NCBI GenBank assembly: GCA_944388965.1
Contig: CALXKL010000006.1
Location: forward strand, 1-64,000
Length of the DNA stretch: 64,000 bases
Reading direction: 5' to 3'
From: an uncultured Spirochaetales bacterium
GTDB taxonomy: Bacteria; Spirochaetota; Spirochaetia; Sphaerochaetales; Sphaerochaetaceae
In this document: positions 8,695 to 18,067 of the stretch, piece after piece
How the letters are laid out: the number at the start of each line of letters is the position of its first letter
How positions within the stretch are numbered: position 1 is the stretch's first letter
Notes under the pieces: model-generated
The model's input: the letters and a program-made list of their open reading frames with translations, nothing else
Told to the model about the DNA's origin: nothing
The model's database searches: none
Program-made: the position numbers and the translations under genes

Positions 8695-9978
8695 TCACAG
8701 CGACCACTCGCGGTACCTGTCGGCGATCAGCCGGATGCCCTCCTCGACGAGAGTCTCGTCACCGCTGTAGTTCAGTCTCAGACACTTGTCGTAGTGCTCG
8801 TGGGGATAGGGAAGACCGTGGCGTTGCCGGTCGCTGCCGAAGAAGAAGTACTCACCCGGCACCGTTATGACCCCGTCCTTCATCAGGACGGAGTAGAACT
8901 CCAGCGTCGGTATCCTCAGATCCGGAAGATATATCCAGCAGAAGATCGAGCCCTCGATCCTGTGCAACATGTACCTCGTGCCCTCGAAGGCCGAACGTAT
9001 GATCGCCGCGCACCTTTCCGCCTTCCTCTGGTAGAATGGCCTGACGACGTCATGCGCCAGGTCGACCAGCTCTCCCGAGGCCAGCATGTCATGGGCAAGC
9101 GCCGGGCCGAACGAACCGGTCGCAAGCGCCGCGATGGCGTTGATGTTCCCCACCGCCCTGATGATGTCCTCCCGTGCGATCACTATGCCCGTCCTGATGG
9201 ACGGCAGACCGATCTTGGACAGGCTCATGGACAGCACGATGTCCTCGTTCCAAAGCGGCTGAGCATCGTCGGTGAAGACGATGTCAGGGAACGGAAGGCC
9301 GTAGGCGTTGTCGACGATCAACGGGATGGAGTGCTCCCTCGCCAGAGCCGCCAGCGTCCTTATCTCGGTGTCGGTCAGGACGTTGCCGCTCGGGTTCGTG
9401 GGTCTGGAGACCGCGATCGCACCGACCTCCTCATGACTGTCGAGATACTCCCTGACCGCATCCACGTCCAACGTGTACTTGAACGTCCCGTCGCCGTAGT
9501 ACGTGCATTTCGAGGGCACGCTGACGAAGGTGTCGGGCTCTATCCCCTGGTCGGCGTAGCCTATGTATTCGGGCATCAGGGGGAACAGTATGGTCCTTCT
9601 TTTTCCTCCCGTCGTGCCGCTGAACATGTTGAACAGGTAGAACATCGCGCTCTGGCTGCCGTTGGTCAGGGCGATGTTGTCCGCCGTGAGCGGCCAGCCG
9701 TAGCGGCTCCGGAAGAAGCGGGCCGCCATCTCGAGGAAGGACACCCTCCCCTGGGGTGAGTCGTAATGGGCCAGCAGGTCCTCGAAGGCCTCGCCGTCGG
9801 CAAGCAGCCTCTCCATCTGCCGTCTGTACGCGGCCTCGACCTGAGGCACCCTTGCAGGGTTCCCTCCGCCAAGAGGACGCGGCTTCACGCCCTCGGCAAG
9901 AGGTTTCGATATGTCGTCCATGAGCTGGAGAATCCCCGAGTGGGATGACAGCTTCGCTCCGAAGTCAGATAGTTCCAT
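8695..9978 (-). CDS. avtA: Valine-pyruvate aminotransferase
   Basis: A PLP-dependent class I/II aminotransferase that interconverts valine or alanine with their keto acids using pyruvate/alanine as partner. The N-terminus LSDFGAKLSSHSGILQLMDD followed by LGGGNPA aligns with E. coli AvtA. Other motifs are SRPTNPSGNVL, DNAYGLPFP and the Schiff-base lysine in SLSKIGLPSIRTGI. Length is about 427 residues, as usual for the family. The start is taken as the Met at 9978 by analogy with E. coli; an in-frame ATG at 9990 is possible and neither has a strong ribosome binding site. Confidence 0.88.
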   Translation of the reverse strand: MELSDFGAKLSSHSGILQLMDDISKPLAEGVKPRPLGGGNPARVPQVEAAYRRQMERLLADGEAFEDLLAHYDSPQGRVSFLEMAARFFRSRYGWPLTADNIALTNGSQSAMFYLFNMFSGTTGGKRRTILFPLMPEYIGYADQGIEPDTFVSVPSKCTYYGDGTFKYTLDVDAVREYLDSHEEVGAIAVSRPTNPSGNVLTDTEIRTLAALAREHSIPLIVDNAYGLPFPDIVFTDDAQPLWNEDIVLSMSLSKIGLPSIRTGIVIAREDIIRAVGNINAIAALATGSFGPALAHDMLASGELVDLAHDVVRPFYQRKAERCAAIIRSAFEGTRYMLHRIEGSIFCWIYLPDLRIPTLEFYSVLMKDGVITVPGEYFFFGSDRQRHGLPYPHEHYDKCLRLNYSGDETLVEEGIRLIADRYREWSL

Positions 9979-10027
9979 GTGCCACATCATAGCCGTCCGC
10001 GGCCGGATGGAAAAGCGCTGTGGAACA

Positions 10028-11392
10028 TCAGTTCTTGAAGCTGTGCACCGGTGCGGGTATCCTTCCGCCCCTGCACACGAACTCGTCGCAGGAGAAGCCG
10101 TTGACCTTCATGACGGGTGCGTAGCCCAGCAGACCGCCGAAGGACGCCATGTCGCCCACGTCCTTTCCGATGACGGGGATCACGCGCACGGCGGTCGTCT
10201 TCTGGTTGACCATGCCTATGGCCATCTCGTCGGCTATCATCCCGGATATCGTGGTGGCCTTCGTGTCGCCGGGTATGGCTATCATGTCCAGCCCGACGGA
10301 GCACACGCAGGTCATCGCCTCCAGCTTCTCGAGAGTCAGGGCGCCGCATGTGGCGGCCTCGATCATGGCATGGTCCTCGCTCACCGGTATGAAGGCGCCG
10401 GAAAGGCCTCCGACATAGCTGGAGGCCATGATGCCGCCCTTCTTCACCTGGTCGTTGAGAAGCGCGATGGCGGCGGTCGTTCCGGGGGCTCCGGCCTTCT
10501 CCAGCCCCATGACCTCCAGGATCTCCGCTATCGAGTCGCCGACGGCGGGGGTCGGTGCCAGCGACAGGTCGACGATGCCGAAGGGGATGCCCATCCTGCG
10601 GCTGGCCTCCTGGGCCACGAGCTGGCCCAGACGGGTTATCTTGAAGGCGGTCTTCTTGATCTTCTCGCACAGCGTTCCGAAGTCCTGCCCTCTCACGCTC
10701 TCCAGAGCGTTCCTGATCACGCCGGGACCGGAGACCCCTACATTGACCACAGCGTCGGCCTCGGTGACGCCGTGGAAGGCGCCGGCCATGAACGGGTTGT
10801 CGTCAGGTGCATTGCAGAAGACGACCAGCTTGGCGCAGCCGATGCTGTCGCGATCCGCAGTGGCCTCGGCCGTCTGCCTGATGATGTCTCCCATCAGCAG
10901 GACGGCGTCCATGTTTATTCCGGTCTTCGTCGAACCCAGATTGACGGAGGCGCACACGTTCTCCGTCTGGCTCAGCGCCTGCGGGATGGAACGTATCAGC
11001 AGCTCCTCGGCCTTCGTCATGCCCTTGGCCGGCAATGCGCTGTAGCCGCCCAGGAAGTTGACACCGACCTTGCGTGCGGCCCTGTCCAGAGTCCTGGCGA
11101 TCGACACGAAGTCCTCGCTGGTATGGCATGCCGATGCCCCCACGAGGGCGATCGGCGTGACGCTGATGCGCTTGTTGACTATCGGCAGGGCGTACTCCCG
11201 CTCGATCTCGGCTCCGGTCTTCACCAGGTCGCGTGCGAGGGTGGTTATCTTGCGGTAGATGTTGTCGTTCAGCCGTTCCAGGTCGTCGCTGATGCAGTCC
11301 AGCAGGGAGATGCCCAGCGTGATGGTCCTCACGTCCAGGTTCTCCTTCTCGATCATGGCATTGGTCTCGATGACTTCGTTTATGTTGATCAT
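10028..11392 (-). CDS. UPF0210 (DUF711, PFL-like) protein
   Basis: A conserved 454-residue protein of the UPF0210 family, related in fold to the pyruvate-formate-lyase-like barrel but without established enzymatic function. Family features include [49 protein letters not shown] and [14 protein letters not shown]. It starts 4 bp after an ACT-domain gene, an arrangement conserved in many bacteria, so the ACT partner probably senses a small ligand for this protein. Probably cytoplasmic. The biochemical role is unknown. Confidence 0.88.
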   Translation of the reverse strand: MININEVIETNAMIEKENLDVRTITLGISLLDCISDDLERLNDNIYRKITTLARDLVKTGAEIEREYALPIVNKRISVTPIALVGASACHTSEDFVSIARTLDRAARKVGVNFLGGYSALPAKGMTKAEELLIRSIPQALSQTENVCASVNLGSTKTGINMDAVLLMGDIIRQTAEATADRDSIGCAKLVVFCNAPDDNPFMAGAFHGVTEADAVVNVGVSGPGVIRNALESVRGQDFGTLCEKIKKTAFKITRLGQLVAQEASRRMGIPFGIVDLSLAPTPAVGDSIAEILEVMGLEKAGAPGTTAAIALLNDQVKKGGIMASSYVGGLSGAFIPVSEDHAMIEAATCGALTLEKLEAMTCVCSVGLDMIAIPGDTKATTISGMIADEMAIGMVNQKTTAVRVIPVIGKDVGDMASFGGLLGYAPVMKVNGFSCDEFVCRGGRIPAPVHSFKN

Positions 11393-11396
11393 GGCC

Positions 11397-11669
11397 TCAG
11401 ATCCTCTGCATCTGGTTGAAGATGTCCTCTCTCTGCAGCTTGATGATGCATCCCATGCCGCGGCCGAGCTCCTCCAGCCCCTCGGAGAGGGTCAGGAACT
11501 CCACATCCGAGCTGTTGGTGTCGGCGATCATCATCATGTTGAAGAAGCCGTCGACGATCGTCTGGCTGATGTCCAGTATGTTGACGTTGTTCTGTGCAAG
11601 ATAGGTGCAGACTCTGGCGATGATGCCTACCTGGTCCTTGCCGACCACGGTGATTATCGACTTTCTCAT
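11397..11669 (-). CDS. ACT-domain protein, UPF0237 family
   Basis: A 90-residue single ACT domain ([20 protein letters not shown], then [20 protein letters not shown]) with the beta-alpha-beta pattern that binds amino acids. The start at 11669 is the Met at which the family normally begins; an upstream in-frame Met at 11711 would add 14 residues. It is paired with UPF0210 in a two-gene operon. The regulatory target and ligand are unknown. Confidence 0.88.
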   Translation of the reverse strand: MRKSIITVVGKDQVGIIARVCTYLAQNNVNILDISQTIVDGFFNMMMIADTNSSDVEFLTLSEGLEELGRGMGCIIKLQREDIFNQMQRI

Positions 11670-11784
11670 ACCCAGATTCTGCTTCAAAACCGGTGCAGAT
11701 GACAACTGCACCGAATCTTCACAGCAAATACACCATCACGGCCCCTTTTCATGACTATAGATGTATTCGAAAGGAGATGATGAA

Positions 11785-12951
11785 ATGCGCAAAGGCAGAA
11801 TCACAACCACAATCGCATTGATGCTGCTTTCGGCCTCGCTCATGTTCGCCGCCGATGCCGAAAGCCTGTATTCCGATTTCCATCAGGCGGTGGACAATGG
11901 CGACGTCGCACAGGCGATCGAGACATACGACGACCTCCAGGACAGGATCGCCAAAGAGGCCGATGACATCGGACATGACATCGACAAGGCCGTCGACAAG
12001 CACGACGGACGGCTGTATGCATCCAGCATCCAGGCCCTCAGGAAGCTCGGCTCGTACTCCATAAAAAAGGAGGACAGCGACGCCCTGCTGACCGCCATAG
12101 TCAACAGCGACAGCCCGGATGCCGCACAGTGGGCGCAATGGCTGTACGAGAATTCACGGTACTACCACCCGACCCTCACCCTGAGCACCGACATCTCGCA
12201 GGACGGCTACAGGAGCAGCTACAGGAGGACGGTGTCCGTCGCACCGGGCAGCGAGGTGACGCTCCCCGACTCGACAGGAGGCGACACCTCCAGGACCGGA
12301 GTGCTCACAGGCTGGGGCATCACGCCTGACGAGGTCACGTACGAGGCCGGGGAGACGATCACGATGCCCTACACGGACCAGACTCTGTTCGCCGTCTACA
12401 CCTCGCGCGTCTCGTTCGAGGACGGAGATGGCGACAACGTCACGACCTATGACGACGTGAGCGAAGGCGACGTCGTCGACATCCCCGCTCCGGCGGCACA
12501 GGGCGACGCCATCTTCGAGGGATGGTACGACCGCTCCAGCGGCCAGTACCTGTCACCCGACGAGACGCAGTACACGGTCCGGGGCATGGGTGCCGACTTC
12601 ACGGCATTGTATTCGAAGCTCGAGGCGAAGGAGATCTCGACAGGTCACTGGAACACCGGAGCCATCCCGACAGGAACACAGATCCCCCTCACCTTCACTC
12701 TGGCCAACAGCGGCACGGAGGACGAGGACGGCATACAGGTCACGGTCTCCAGCGACAGCGGATACGCCAGGCTGATGAACACCTCGGCATACGTGAGGTC
12801 GATGGACGCCGGCGACGTGCGCACTCTCAAGGGAGTCCTCCTCGTGGTCGACTCCGACTGCCCTTCCGGGCAGGAGATTCCGGTGACGGTGACGATGAGC
12901 GACGATGATGGAGCCGTCTTCACCAGCACGTTCACGCTGACCACCAGGTGA
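11785..12951 (+). CDS. Exported protein with InlB-type repeats
   Basis: A 388-residue hypothetical exported protein. The start ATG has AAGGAGA upstream and the signal peptide ends in SLMFAADA. Residues about 20-130 are helical and charged. Two segments resemble InlB B-repeats of the Listeria/Bacteroides type (about 140-205 and 208-270): beta-rich, with GWGITPDEVTYEAG and FEGWYDRSSGQYLSPDET. The last 100 residues (IPLTFTLANSGTEDEDGIQVTVSS to the end) look like an NEW3/CARDB-like Ig fold. It is probably a periplasmic or surface adhesion-type protein. It is monocistronic and ends in a clear terminator. Confidence 0.65.
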   Translation: MRKGRITTTIALMLLSASLMFAADAESLYSDFHQAVDNGDVAQAIETYDDLQDRIAKEADDIGHDIDKAVDKHDGRLYASSIQALRKLGSYSIKKEDSDALLTAIVNSDSPDAAQWAQWLYENSRYYHPTLTLSTDISQDGYRSSYRRTVSVAPGSEVTLPDSTGGDTSRTGVLTGWGITPDEVTYEAGETITMPYTDQTLFAVYTSRVSFEDGDGDNVTTYDDVSEGDVVDIPAPAAQGDAIFEGWYDRSSGQYLSPDETQYTVRGMGADFTALYSKLEAKEISTGHWNTGAIPTGTQIPLTFTLANSGTEDEDGIQVTVSSDSGYARLMNTSAYVRSMDAGDVRTLKGVLLVVDSDCPSGQEIPVTVTMSDDDGAVFTSTFTLTTR

Positions 12952-12974
12952 TGTCCGCAAGGACAAGTCACGAT

Positions 12975-13006
12975 TCCCCTGTGCGCAATACAACATGCAC
13001 AGGGGA
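12975..13006. terminator. Rho-independent terminator, convergent genes
   Basis: TCCCCTGTGC and GCACAGGGGA form a 10-bp stem with a 12-base loop, followed on the plus strand by GTTCTTTCTC. It serves the exported-protein gene and possibly the opposite membrane-protein gene. Confidence 0.7.
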
Positions 13007-13014
13007 GTTCTTTC

Positions 13015-13755
13015 TCAGAAGAACGGACGTGCGATGAACGCCACGGGTATCACGGCGAATGCGCTGAGGATGGAGCCGATGTACAGCCTCTGTCCGTAGT
13101 CCGCATCGTCCCTGATCGCCAGACAGAAGAGGGCGCACTTGGCGAAGAAGACGATGGCGAAGGCGATCCACGAGCCGTGGACGGCCATGGCGAAGTAGAA
13201 CATGCGCTCGACTATGCCCACGAGGGGTCCGACGGAGAGCCGGCGCCGTCCTCCCTCCTCCTGCACCGCCTCGTCCCCGCCGTCGAAGAGGGCTAGCAGG
13301 GAGCGCACAACCATGTTCACGGGGCGCAGCAGCACCACGAAGGCGAACGCGTATGAGAGCACCTGGTTGAAGTCCAGCGCGTACTCCATCAGCAGGAACC
13401 GTATGTCCCTCCATGGTTCGAAGGCGCCCCAGCGCACCGAATAGATGAATGCCATCACCGTGAAGCCGGTCATCCTCACGACCTCCGTCAGGATGAAGAC
13501 GACGTAGCGCGCCCTGGTGCGTGATGCGGCGAAGCACACCGGTGCGACGATGAAGTGGAAGAGCACGATTGCGAGTGCATACAGATAGTTGTTCCCGTCC
13601 AGCACAGGTGAGAAGACCAGCGCCACGGCCAGAGTGTACAGCAGCAGCTCGGGTATGAGGCGCACCGCCTTCCTGGCAGGCTTGAACGAGGAAAGATAGT
13701 AGTAGCCCAGTGCATGTGCCAGAGTGAAGAGCATCAGGGCCTGTCTCATGTCCAT
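13015..13755 (-). CDS. Integral membrane protein, DUF3307-like C-terminus
   Basis: A 246-residue membrane protein with roughly seven hydrophobic segments. The end (GIVERMFYFAMAVHGSWIAF through AKCALF to YIGSILSAFAVIPVAF) resembles the C-terminal part of DUF3307 proteins, where an ER-L motif precedes the last helices. The usual N-terminal DUF3307 motif is not clear, so this is only a partial resemblance. It begins with MDMRQALMLFTLAHALGYYYL and lies alone between convergent and divergent neighbours. Function is unknown. Confidence 0.6.
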   Translation of the reverse strand: MDMRQALMLFTLAHALGYYYLSSFKPARKAVRLIPELLLYTLAVALVFSPVLDGNNYLYALAIVLFHFIVAPVCFAASRTRARYVVFILTEVVRMTGFTVMAFIYSVRWGAFEPWRDIRFLLMEYALDFNQVLSYAFAFVVLLRPVNMVVRSLLALFDGGDEAVQEEGGRRRLSVGPLVGIVERMFYFAMAVHGSWIAFAIVFFAKCALFCLAIRDDADYGQRLYIGSILSAFAVIPVAFIARPFF

Positions 13756-13891
13756 GTCGGAAGCTTACCCCTTTGTCGTGTTCTTGGCAAAGAGGCCGCC
13801 ATGGAACGACATTTTACGCGACTTTCACCTGCAAAACGTTTTCCCCGATTCCCAATTGTCTGGTAAACTGCTAGAAAAAGGAGAAAGCACA

Positions 13892-14980
13892 ATGAGAATC
13901 GGAATCCTGACGGCAGGTGGCGACTGCCCTGGTCTCAATGCAGTCATCAGGGGCTTCGCGAAGTATGTCTACAACCAGATCCCCGATGCCGAGATCATCG
14001 GCATCTCGGACGGCTATCGCGGACTGATCAACGGAGAGTTCAAGAACCTCAAGGAGTCCGACTTCTCCGGAATCCTCAACATCGGAGGCACGATCCTGGG
14101 AACCAGCAGGCAGCCCTTCAAGGAGATGAACAAGGAGGAGGAGAACGGACAGACCAGGCTAGAGCAGATGGTCAGGAACTACAAGAAGGCCAAGCTCGAC
14201 CTCGTCGTCACGCTCGGCGGCGCCGGAACCCACAAGACGGCGGCCCTCCTTTCCGGGGCCGGGTGCAACGTCATCGGGCTTCCCAAGACGATCGACAACG
14301 ACATCTGGGGCACCGACATAACCTTCGGCTTCCATTCCGCCGTCGACATCGACACCGAGTGCATCGACCGTCTGCACACCACCGCGGCCAGCCATGGACG
14401 CACGATGGTGGTCGAGATCATGGGCAACAAGGTCGGCTGGCTGACGCTGTACTCCGGAATCGCGGGAGGCGCCGACATCATCCTCATCCCAGAGATCCCG
14501 TACGACCCGGACGAGGTGTGCAAGACCGTCGAGAAGCGCTACAGGAACGGCAAGGCCTTCACGATCATCGCCATCGCCGAGGGCGCGATGTCGAAGGACG
14601 AGGCGGAGATGAAGAAGGCCGAGAGGCTCGAGGCCAGAGGAGGAGAGGCCACCGCGACCAACTCCATCGCCCGCTACATCCAGGAGAACGTCGGCGTCGA
14701 GACGCGCACCGTCGTCATCGGACATCTGCAGAGAGGCGGCAACCCCTCCCCCTACGACAGGCTCATCTCCACGGAGCTTGGAAGCTTCGCCGGCAAGCTC
14801 GTGCAGGAGGGCAATTTCGGCACGACCGTCGCGGTGCAGAACAACGCCATCACATACAACTGGCTTGCGGATGTCGCAGGCAAGACGAAGTACGTCGACG
14901 AGAACAACCAGATGGTCAACGTCGCACGCTCGATCGGAATCTCGTTCGGAGACGGAAAGAAGTTCAGGGGAATAAAGTGA
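13892..14980 (+). CDS. pfkA: 6-phosphofructokinase
   Basis: A 362-residue phosphofructokinase making fructose 1,6-bisphosphate in glycolysis. The start ATG follows AAGGAGA and begins the family motif MRIGILTAGGDCPGLNAVIRG. The catalytic motif GLPKTIDNDIWGTD and the effector-side motif VEIMGNKVGWLTLYSGIAGGAD are present. Phosphate-donor residues are mixed. The family loop equivalent to E. coli GGDGS reads GGAGT, keeping the glycine typical of ATP use, while the lysine in PKTIDND is shared with PPi-dependent and group III enzymes. The donor (ATP or PPi) is therefore open. The stop overlaps the next gene by 4 bases, making it the head of a pfk-ppx-ppk operon. Confidence 0.92.
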   Translation: MRIGILTAGGDCPGLNAVIRGFAKYVYNQIPDAEIIGISDGYRGLINGEFKNLKESDFSGILNIGGTILGTSRQPFKEMNKEEENGQTRLEQMVRNYKKAKLDLVVTLGGAGTHKTAALLSGAGCNVIGLPKTIDNDIWGTDITFGFHSAVDIDTECIDRLHTTAASHGRTMVVEIMGNKVGWLTLYSGIAGGADIILIPEIPYDPDEVCKTVEKRYRNGKAFTIIAIAEGAMSKDEAEMKKAERLEARGGEATATNSIARYIQENVGVETRTVVIGHLQRGGNPSPYDRLISTELGSFAGKLVQEGNFGTTVAVQNNAITYNWLADVAGKTKYVDENNQMVNVARSIGISFGDGKKFRGIK

Positions 14981-15912
14981 GGAAATACGCGATCATAGAC
15001 TTCTCGGCTTCCTCCCTCTCCCTCCTGATAGCCCGCATCGAGGGCGCCAGGATGGAGTCGTTGCTCCATACCAGGACCCAGCTGTCGTTCTCCACGTCGA
15101 TCCACGAGGAGCGCGTGCTGAACGATCTCGAGCTCACCGAGGTGGTCGAGTCGGCCGAAGGCATGCTGGAGCTGTGCAGGCAGAACGATGTCGAGAGGGT
15201 CTACGCGATCGCGTCATCCACGCTCTCGTCGCTGGGCAGCGCAGAGGGGCTGTTCAAGGCGGTCAGGGAGCGCACCGGGCTCGTCATCCAGCCCATGGAC
15301 ATCGCCGAGGAGGGCGAGGCGCGCCTCGTGGCCAACGAACGCTACAGCATACTCCCCCGTGCGGTCGTCGCGGACTTCGGCTCGCTGTCGCTCAAGCTGT
15401 ACAGCTTCTCGGACTACCTGTGCACGATCCCGGTGGGTCCGATGTCCCTGTACAAGGACAACGTCAGCCAGGTCATCCCCAGCCGGAAGGAGGCCGATGC
15501 GATAAGGCAGGCCGTGCGAACGACGCTCGACGAGGCCAACCTGCCCGAGAAGGGTTTCTTCGACAACGCGGTCCTGTCAGGCGTGTACAGCTGGGCGCTT
15601 TACCAGCTCTACGCCGACTACTTCGAGCTGTCGCACCAGCACGGCGAGAAGATAATCCAGTACAAGAAGCTCAAGAAGCTGTGCCGCTATCTGGTCAGGC
15701 AGGAGAACAGCCGCTCGCTGATGATACTCAGGAGCACTCCGGAGCTGATGCACCAGATAGTGCCGGCCGCAATCCTGGCCAAGGAGCTTCTCAAGCGCTT
15801 CGGGGTGTCGAACATCATCGTCTCGGACCTCGGCGTAAAGGAGGGGGCGCTCAAGCAGATAGTCGCCGGACAGAGACAGGCCGTGGCGCTGGAGCCCGGA
15901 GGGACGAGGTAA
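14977..15912 (+). CDS. Divergent Ppx/GppA phosphatase-like protein
   Basis: A 311-residue member of the exopolyphosphatase / pppGpp phosphatase (actin-like ATPase) family. It starts at a GTG that overlaps the pfk stop as GTGA, so it is translationally coupled. The N-terminal loop reads IIDFSASSLSLLIARIEG in place of the usual IDIGSNS-R-LLI. The second loop reads VVADFGSLSLKLYSF instead of the usual DIGGGS. The probable catalytic Glu region (IAEEGEARL) is kept. The missing GGGS loop raises doubt about catalysis; it may be a regulatory or altered-specificity enzyme. It is sandwiched between pfk and ppk. Confidence 0.72.
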   Translation: MRKYAIIDFSASSLSLLIARIEGARMESLLHTRTQLSFSTSIHEERVLNDLELTEVVESAEGMLELCRQNDVERVYAIASSTLSSLGSAEGLFKAVRERTGLVIQPMDIAEEGEARLVANERYSILPRAVVADFGSLSLKLYSFSDYLCTIPVGPMSLYKDNVSQVIPSRKEADAIRQAVRTTLDEANLPEKGFFDNAVLSGVYSWALYQLYADYFELSHQHGEKIIQYKKLKKLCRYLVRQENSRSLMILRSTPELMHQIVPAAILAKELLKRFGVSNIIVSDLGVKEGALKQIVAGQRQAVALEPGGTR

Positions 15913-15913
15913 T

Positions 15914-17983
15914 ATGGCAAAGGACTTCTCCGTATTGGAAAAATGCGTGGACGGGGCATATGAGAACCGCGAGATGAGCTGGCTGAGCTTCGACAAGCGG
16001 GTGCTGGACCAGGCGATGGACCTGACAAACCCTCTGCTGGAGCGGTGCAAGTTCCTCTCGATATTCATCTCGAATCTGGACGAGTTCATCCAGGTCCGTC
16101 TGGGTACGCTGGTCAACCAGAGCGAGAAGGATCCGCTGCTGAGGGAGAACAAGACGCACATGACGGCCCGCGAGCAGGTCGACTCCATACTCGCCGTCCT
16201 GCCCTCCCTGTACAAGGCAAGCAACGAGACCTGGAGGTTCCTTCGCACCGAGCTGTACGACAAGGGCGTCAGCATACTGCGCGGCAAGGACCTCTCGCAG
16301 CGTCAGATGGCGACGGCCAGACAGGCCTTCGAGCATGACATTCTTCCGCGTACGACGCCGATGGTGCTGGACTCCAAGCATCCGCTGTACAGGTTCGAGA
16401 ACATGAAGGTCTACCTCGTCGTGACGCTCGAGAGGAAGGGCCGGGAGATGATCGGCGTGGCGTCGCTGCACAACTCCACTCCCCGTCTGATCCGGTTGCC
16501 CGGCGGCAAGAAGACACACCTCATACTCTGCGAGGAGCTGCTCGGCACATTCGCCGATACGGTGTTCCCGGGCTTCACGGTCCGGGAGAAGGCACTCGTG
16601 CGCGTCACGCGCAACGCCGACTTCGACGCGACGATCGAGGACGCCGACGACGAGTTCGGCTTCGACTTCTCGCGCCTGATACAGAACCGGGTCGAGGGCC
16701 GCACCGGAAGCGATGTCATAAGGCTCGAGTCCACGGAGCTGTCGGAGTCCCTCAGGAGCTTCCTCATGAAGAACCTGAACATACGCAAGAGCCACTGCTT
16801 CCAGATACAGGGCTGCTTCGACTACAAGTTCATGTTCCGCCTGGGCGACTACATCGACTACGAGTCGGTCGCATCGCTGCGCTACAGCGCCTACCGTCCC
16901 GTGACGCCCAAGCCGCTGTCCGGCAACGCCGACCTGATCGCCGAAGTGAGGAAGAAGGACATACTCCTCGCCTATCCCTACCAGAGCATGGACGTGCTGC
17001 TGAACCTGCTCTCACAGGCCGCGGTGGATGAGCGCGTGACCTCGATAAAGATCACGATCTACCGTCTGGCGGACCGTTCGAAGATCATAGAGCACCTTCT
17101 GAAGGCGGCGGAGAACGGCAAGGAGGTCGTGGCGGTCATGGAGCTGTGCGCCCGCTTCGACGAGGAGAACAACCTGTACAACGCCGACCTGCTCAGGGAT
17201 GCGGGCTGCACCGTCTTCTACGGCATAGAGGACTACAAGGTGCACTCGAAGATCATATCGATCACGCTGGAGGAGGACGGCCGGATCGGCTACATCACGC
17301 ACCTGGGCACGGGCAACTACAACGAGTCCACGGCGAAGCAGTACACGGATCTGAACATCATCACCGCCGACCAGGAGATCGGGGAGGACGGTGCGGCGTT
17401 CTTCCGCAACCTCGCCGTGCTCAACGTCGAGTACAGCTACAGGAGGCTGCTGGTTGCGCCCTTCTCCCTCAAGGCCGGGCTGCTTGCCGAGATCGACAGG
17501 GAGATCGCCAAGGGCCGTGACGGCCTGATCAGGGCCAAGTTCAACTCGCTGACCGACAGGGACTGCATCGAGAAGCTCATCGAGGCCAGCCAGGCGGGAT
17601 GCACGGTGTCGCTGGTGGTGCGCGGCATCTGCTGCCTGGTGCCGGGAGTGCCCGGCCTGACGGAGAACATAACCGTGATCAGCATCGTGGGGCGCTTCCT
17701 GGAGCATTCCAGGATCTATGCGTTCGGGAAGGAGGGCCAGGAGCGCGTGTACATAGCCAGTGCGGACATGATGACGCGCAACCTGGACAAGCGCGTCGAG
17801 ATCGCAACCCCGGTGCTGGATCCGGACATCAGGCGGAGAGTGCTCCACATCCTGTCCCTGGTGGAGAGCGACAACGTCAAGGCACGACGCCTGGACAGCA
17901 GGGGCCACTACCACAAGATCCAGAACCTGTCCACCCCGATAGACAGCCAGGAGGAGTGCATCAGACAGGCATCCGCCCTGTGA
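15914..17983 (+). CDS. ppk: Polyphosphate kinase 1
   Basis: A 689-residue enzyme that reversibly polymerises ATP gamma-phosphate into polyphosphate, membrane-associated in other bacteria. The N-terminal domain (NREMSWLSFDKRVLDQA) and the paired phospholipase D-like C-terminal domains are recognisable. The autophosphorylated histidine is H444 in YKVHSKIISI. Other conserved stretches are VMELCARFDEENNLYNADLL, THLGTGNYNESTAKQYTD and TRNLDKRVEI. It begins 1 bp after the ppx-like gene, so phosphofructokinase, a putative polyphosphatase and the kinase are made together, linking glycolysis to polyphosphate or energy storage. Confidence 0.93.
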   Translation: MAKDFSVLEKCVDGAYENREMSWLSFDKRVLDQAMDLTNPLLERCKFLSIFISNLDEFIQVRLGTLVNQSEKDPLLRENKTHMTAREQVDSILAVLPSLYKASNETWRFLRTELYDKGVSILRGKDLSQRQMATARQAFEHDILPRTTPMVLDSKHPLYRFENMKVYLVVTLERKGREMIGVASLHNSTPRLIRLPGGKKTHLILCEELLGTFADTVFPGFTVREKALVRVTRNADFDATIEDADDEFGFDFSRLIQNRVEGRTGSDVIRLESTELSESLRSFLMKNLNIRKSHCFQIQGCFDYKFMFRLGDYIDYESVASLRYSAYRPVTPKPLSGNADLIAEVRKKDILLAYPYQSMDVLLNLLSQAAVDERVTSIKITIYRLADRSKIIEHLLKAAENGKEVVAVMELCARFDEENNLYNADLLRDAGCTVFYGIEDYKVHSKIISITLEEDGRIGYITHLGTGNYNESTAKQYTDLNIITADQEIGEDGAAFFRNLAVLNVEYSYRRLLVAPFSLKAGLLAEIDREIAKGRDGLIRAKFNSLTDRDCIEKLIEASQAGCTVSLVVRGICCLVPGVPGLTENITVISIVGRFLEHSRIYAFGKEGQERVYIASADMMTRNLDKRVEIATPVLDPDIRRRVLHILSLVESDNVKARRLDSRGHYHKIQNLSTPIDSQEECIRQASAL

Positions 17984-17998
17984 CGGGCGAGGATGCAG

Positions 17999-18022
17999 AG
18001 GGCCTGCCACGCGGAAGGCCCT
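17999..18022. terminator. Hairpin terminator after ppk
   Basis: AGGGCCT and AGGCCCT form a 7-bp stem with a 10-base loop just after the ppk stop, between convergent genes. No strong T-run follows. Confidence 0.5.
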
Positions 18023-18067
18023 GTCATGTCCATGAAGCTCACGGGAAAAAACCGTCAGGCCCGTCGT

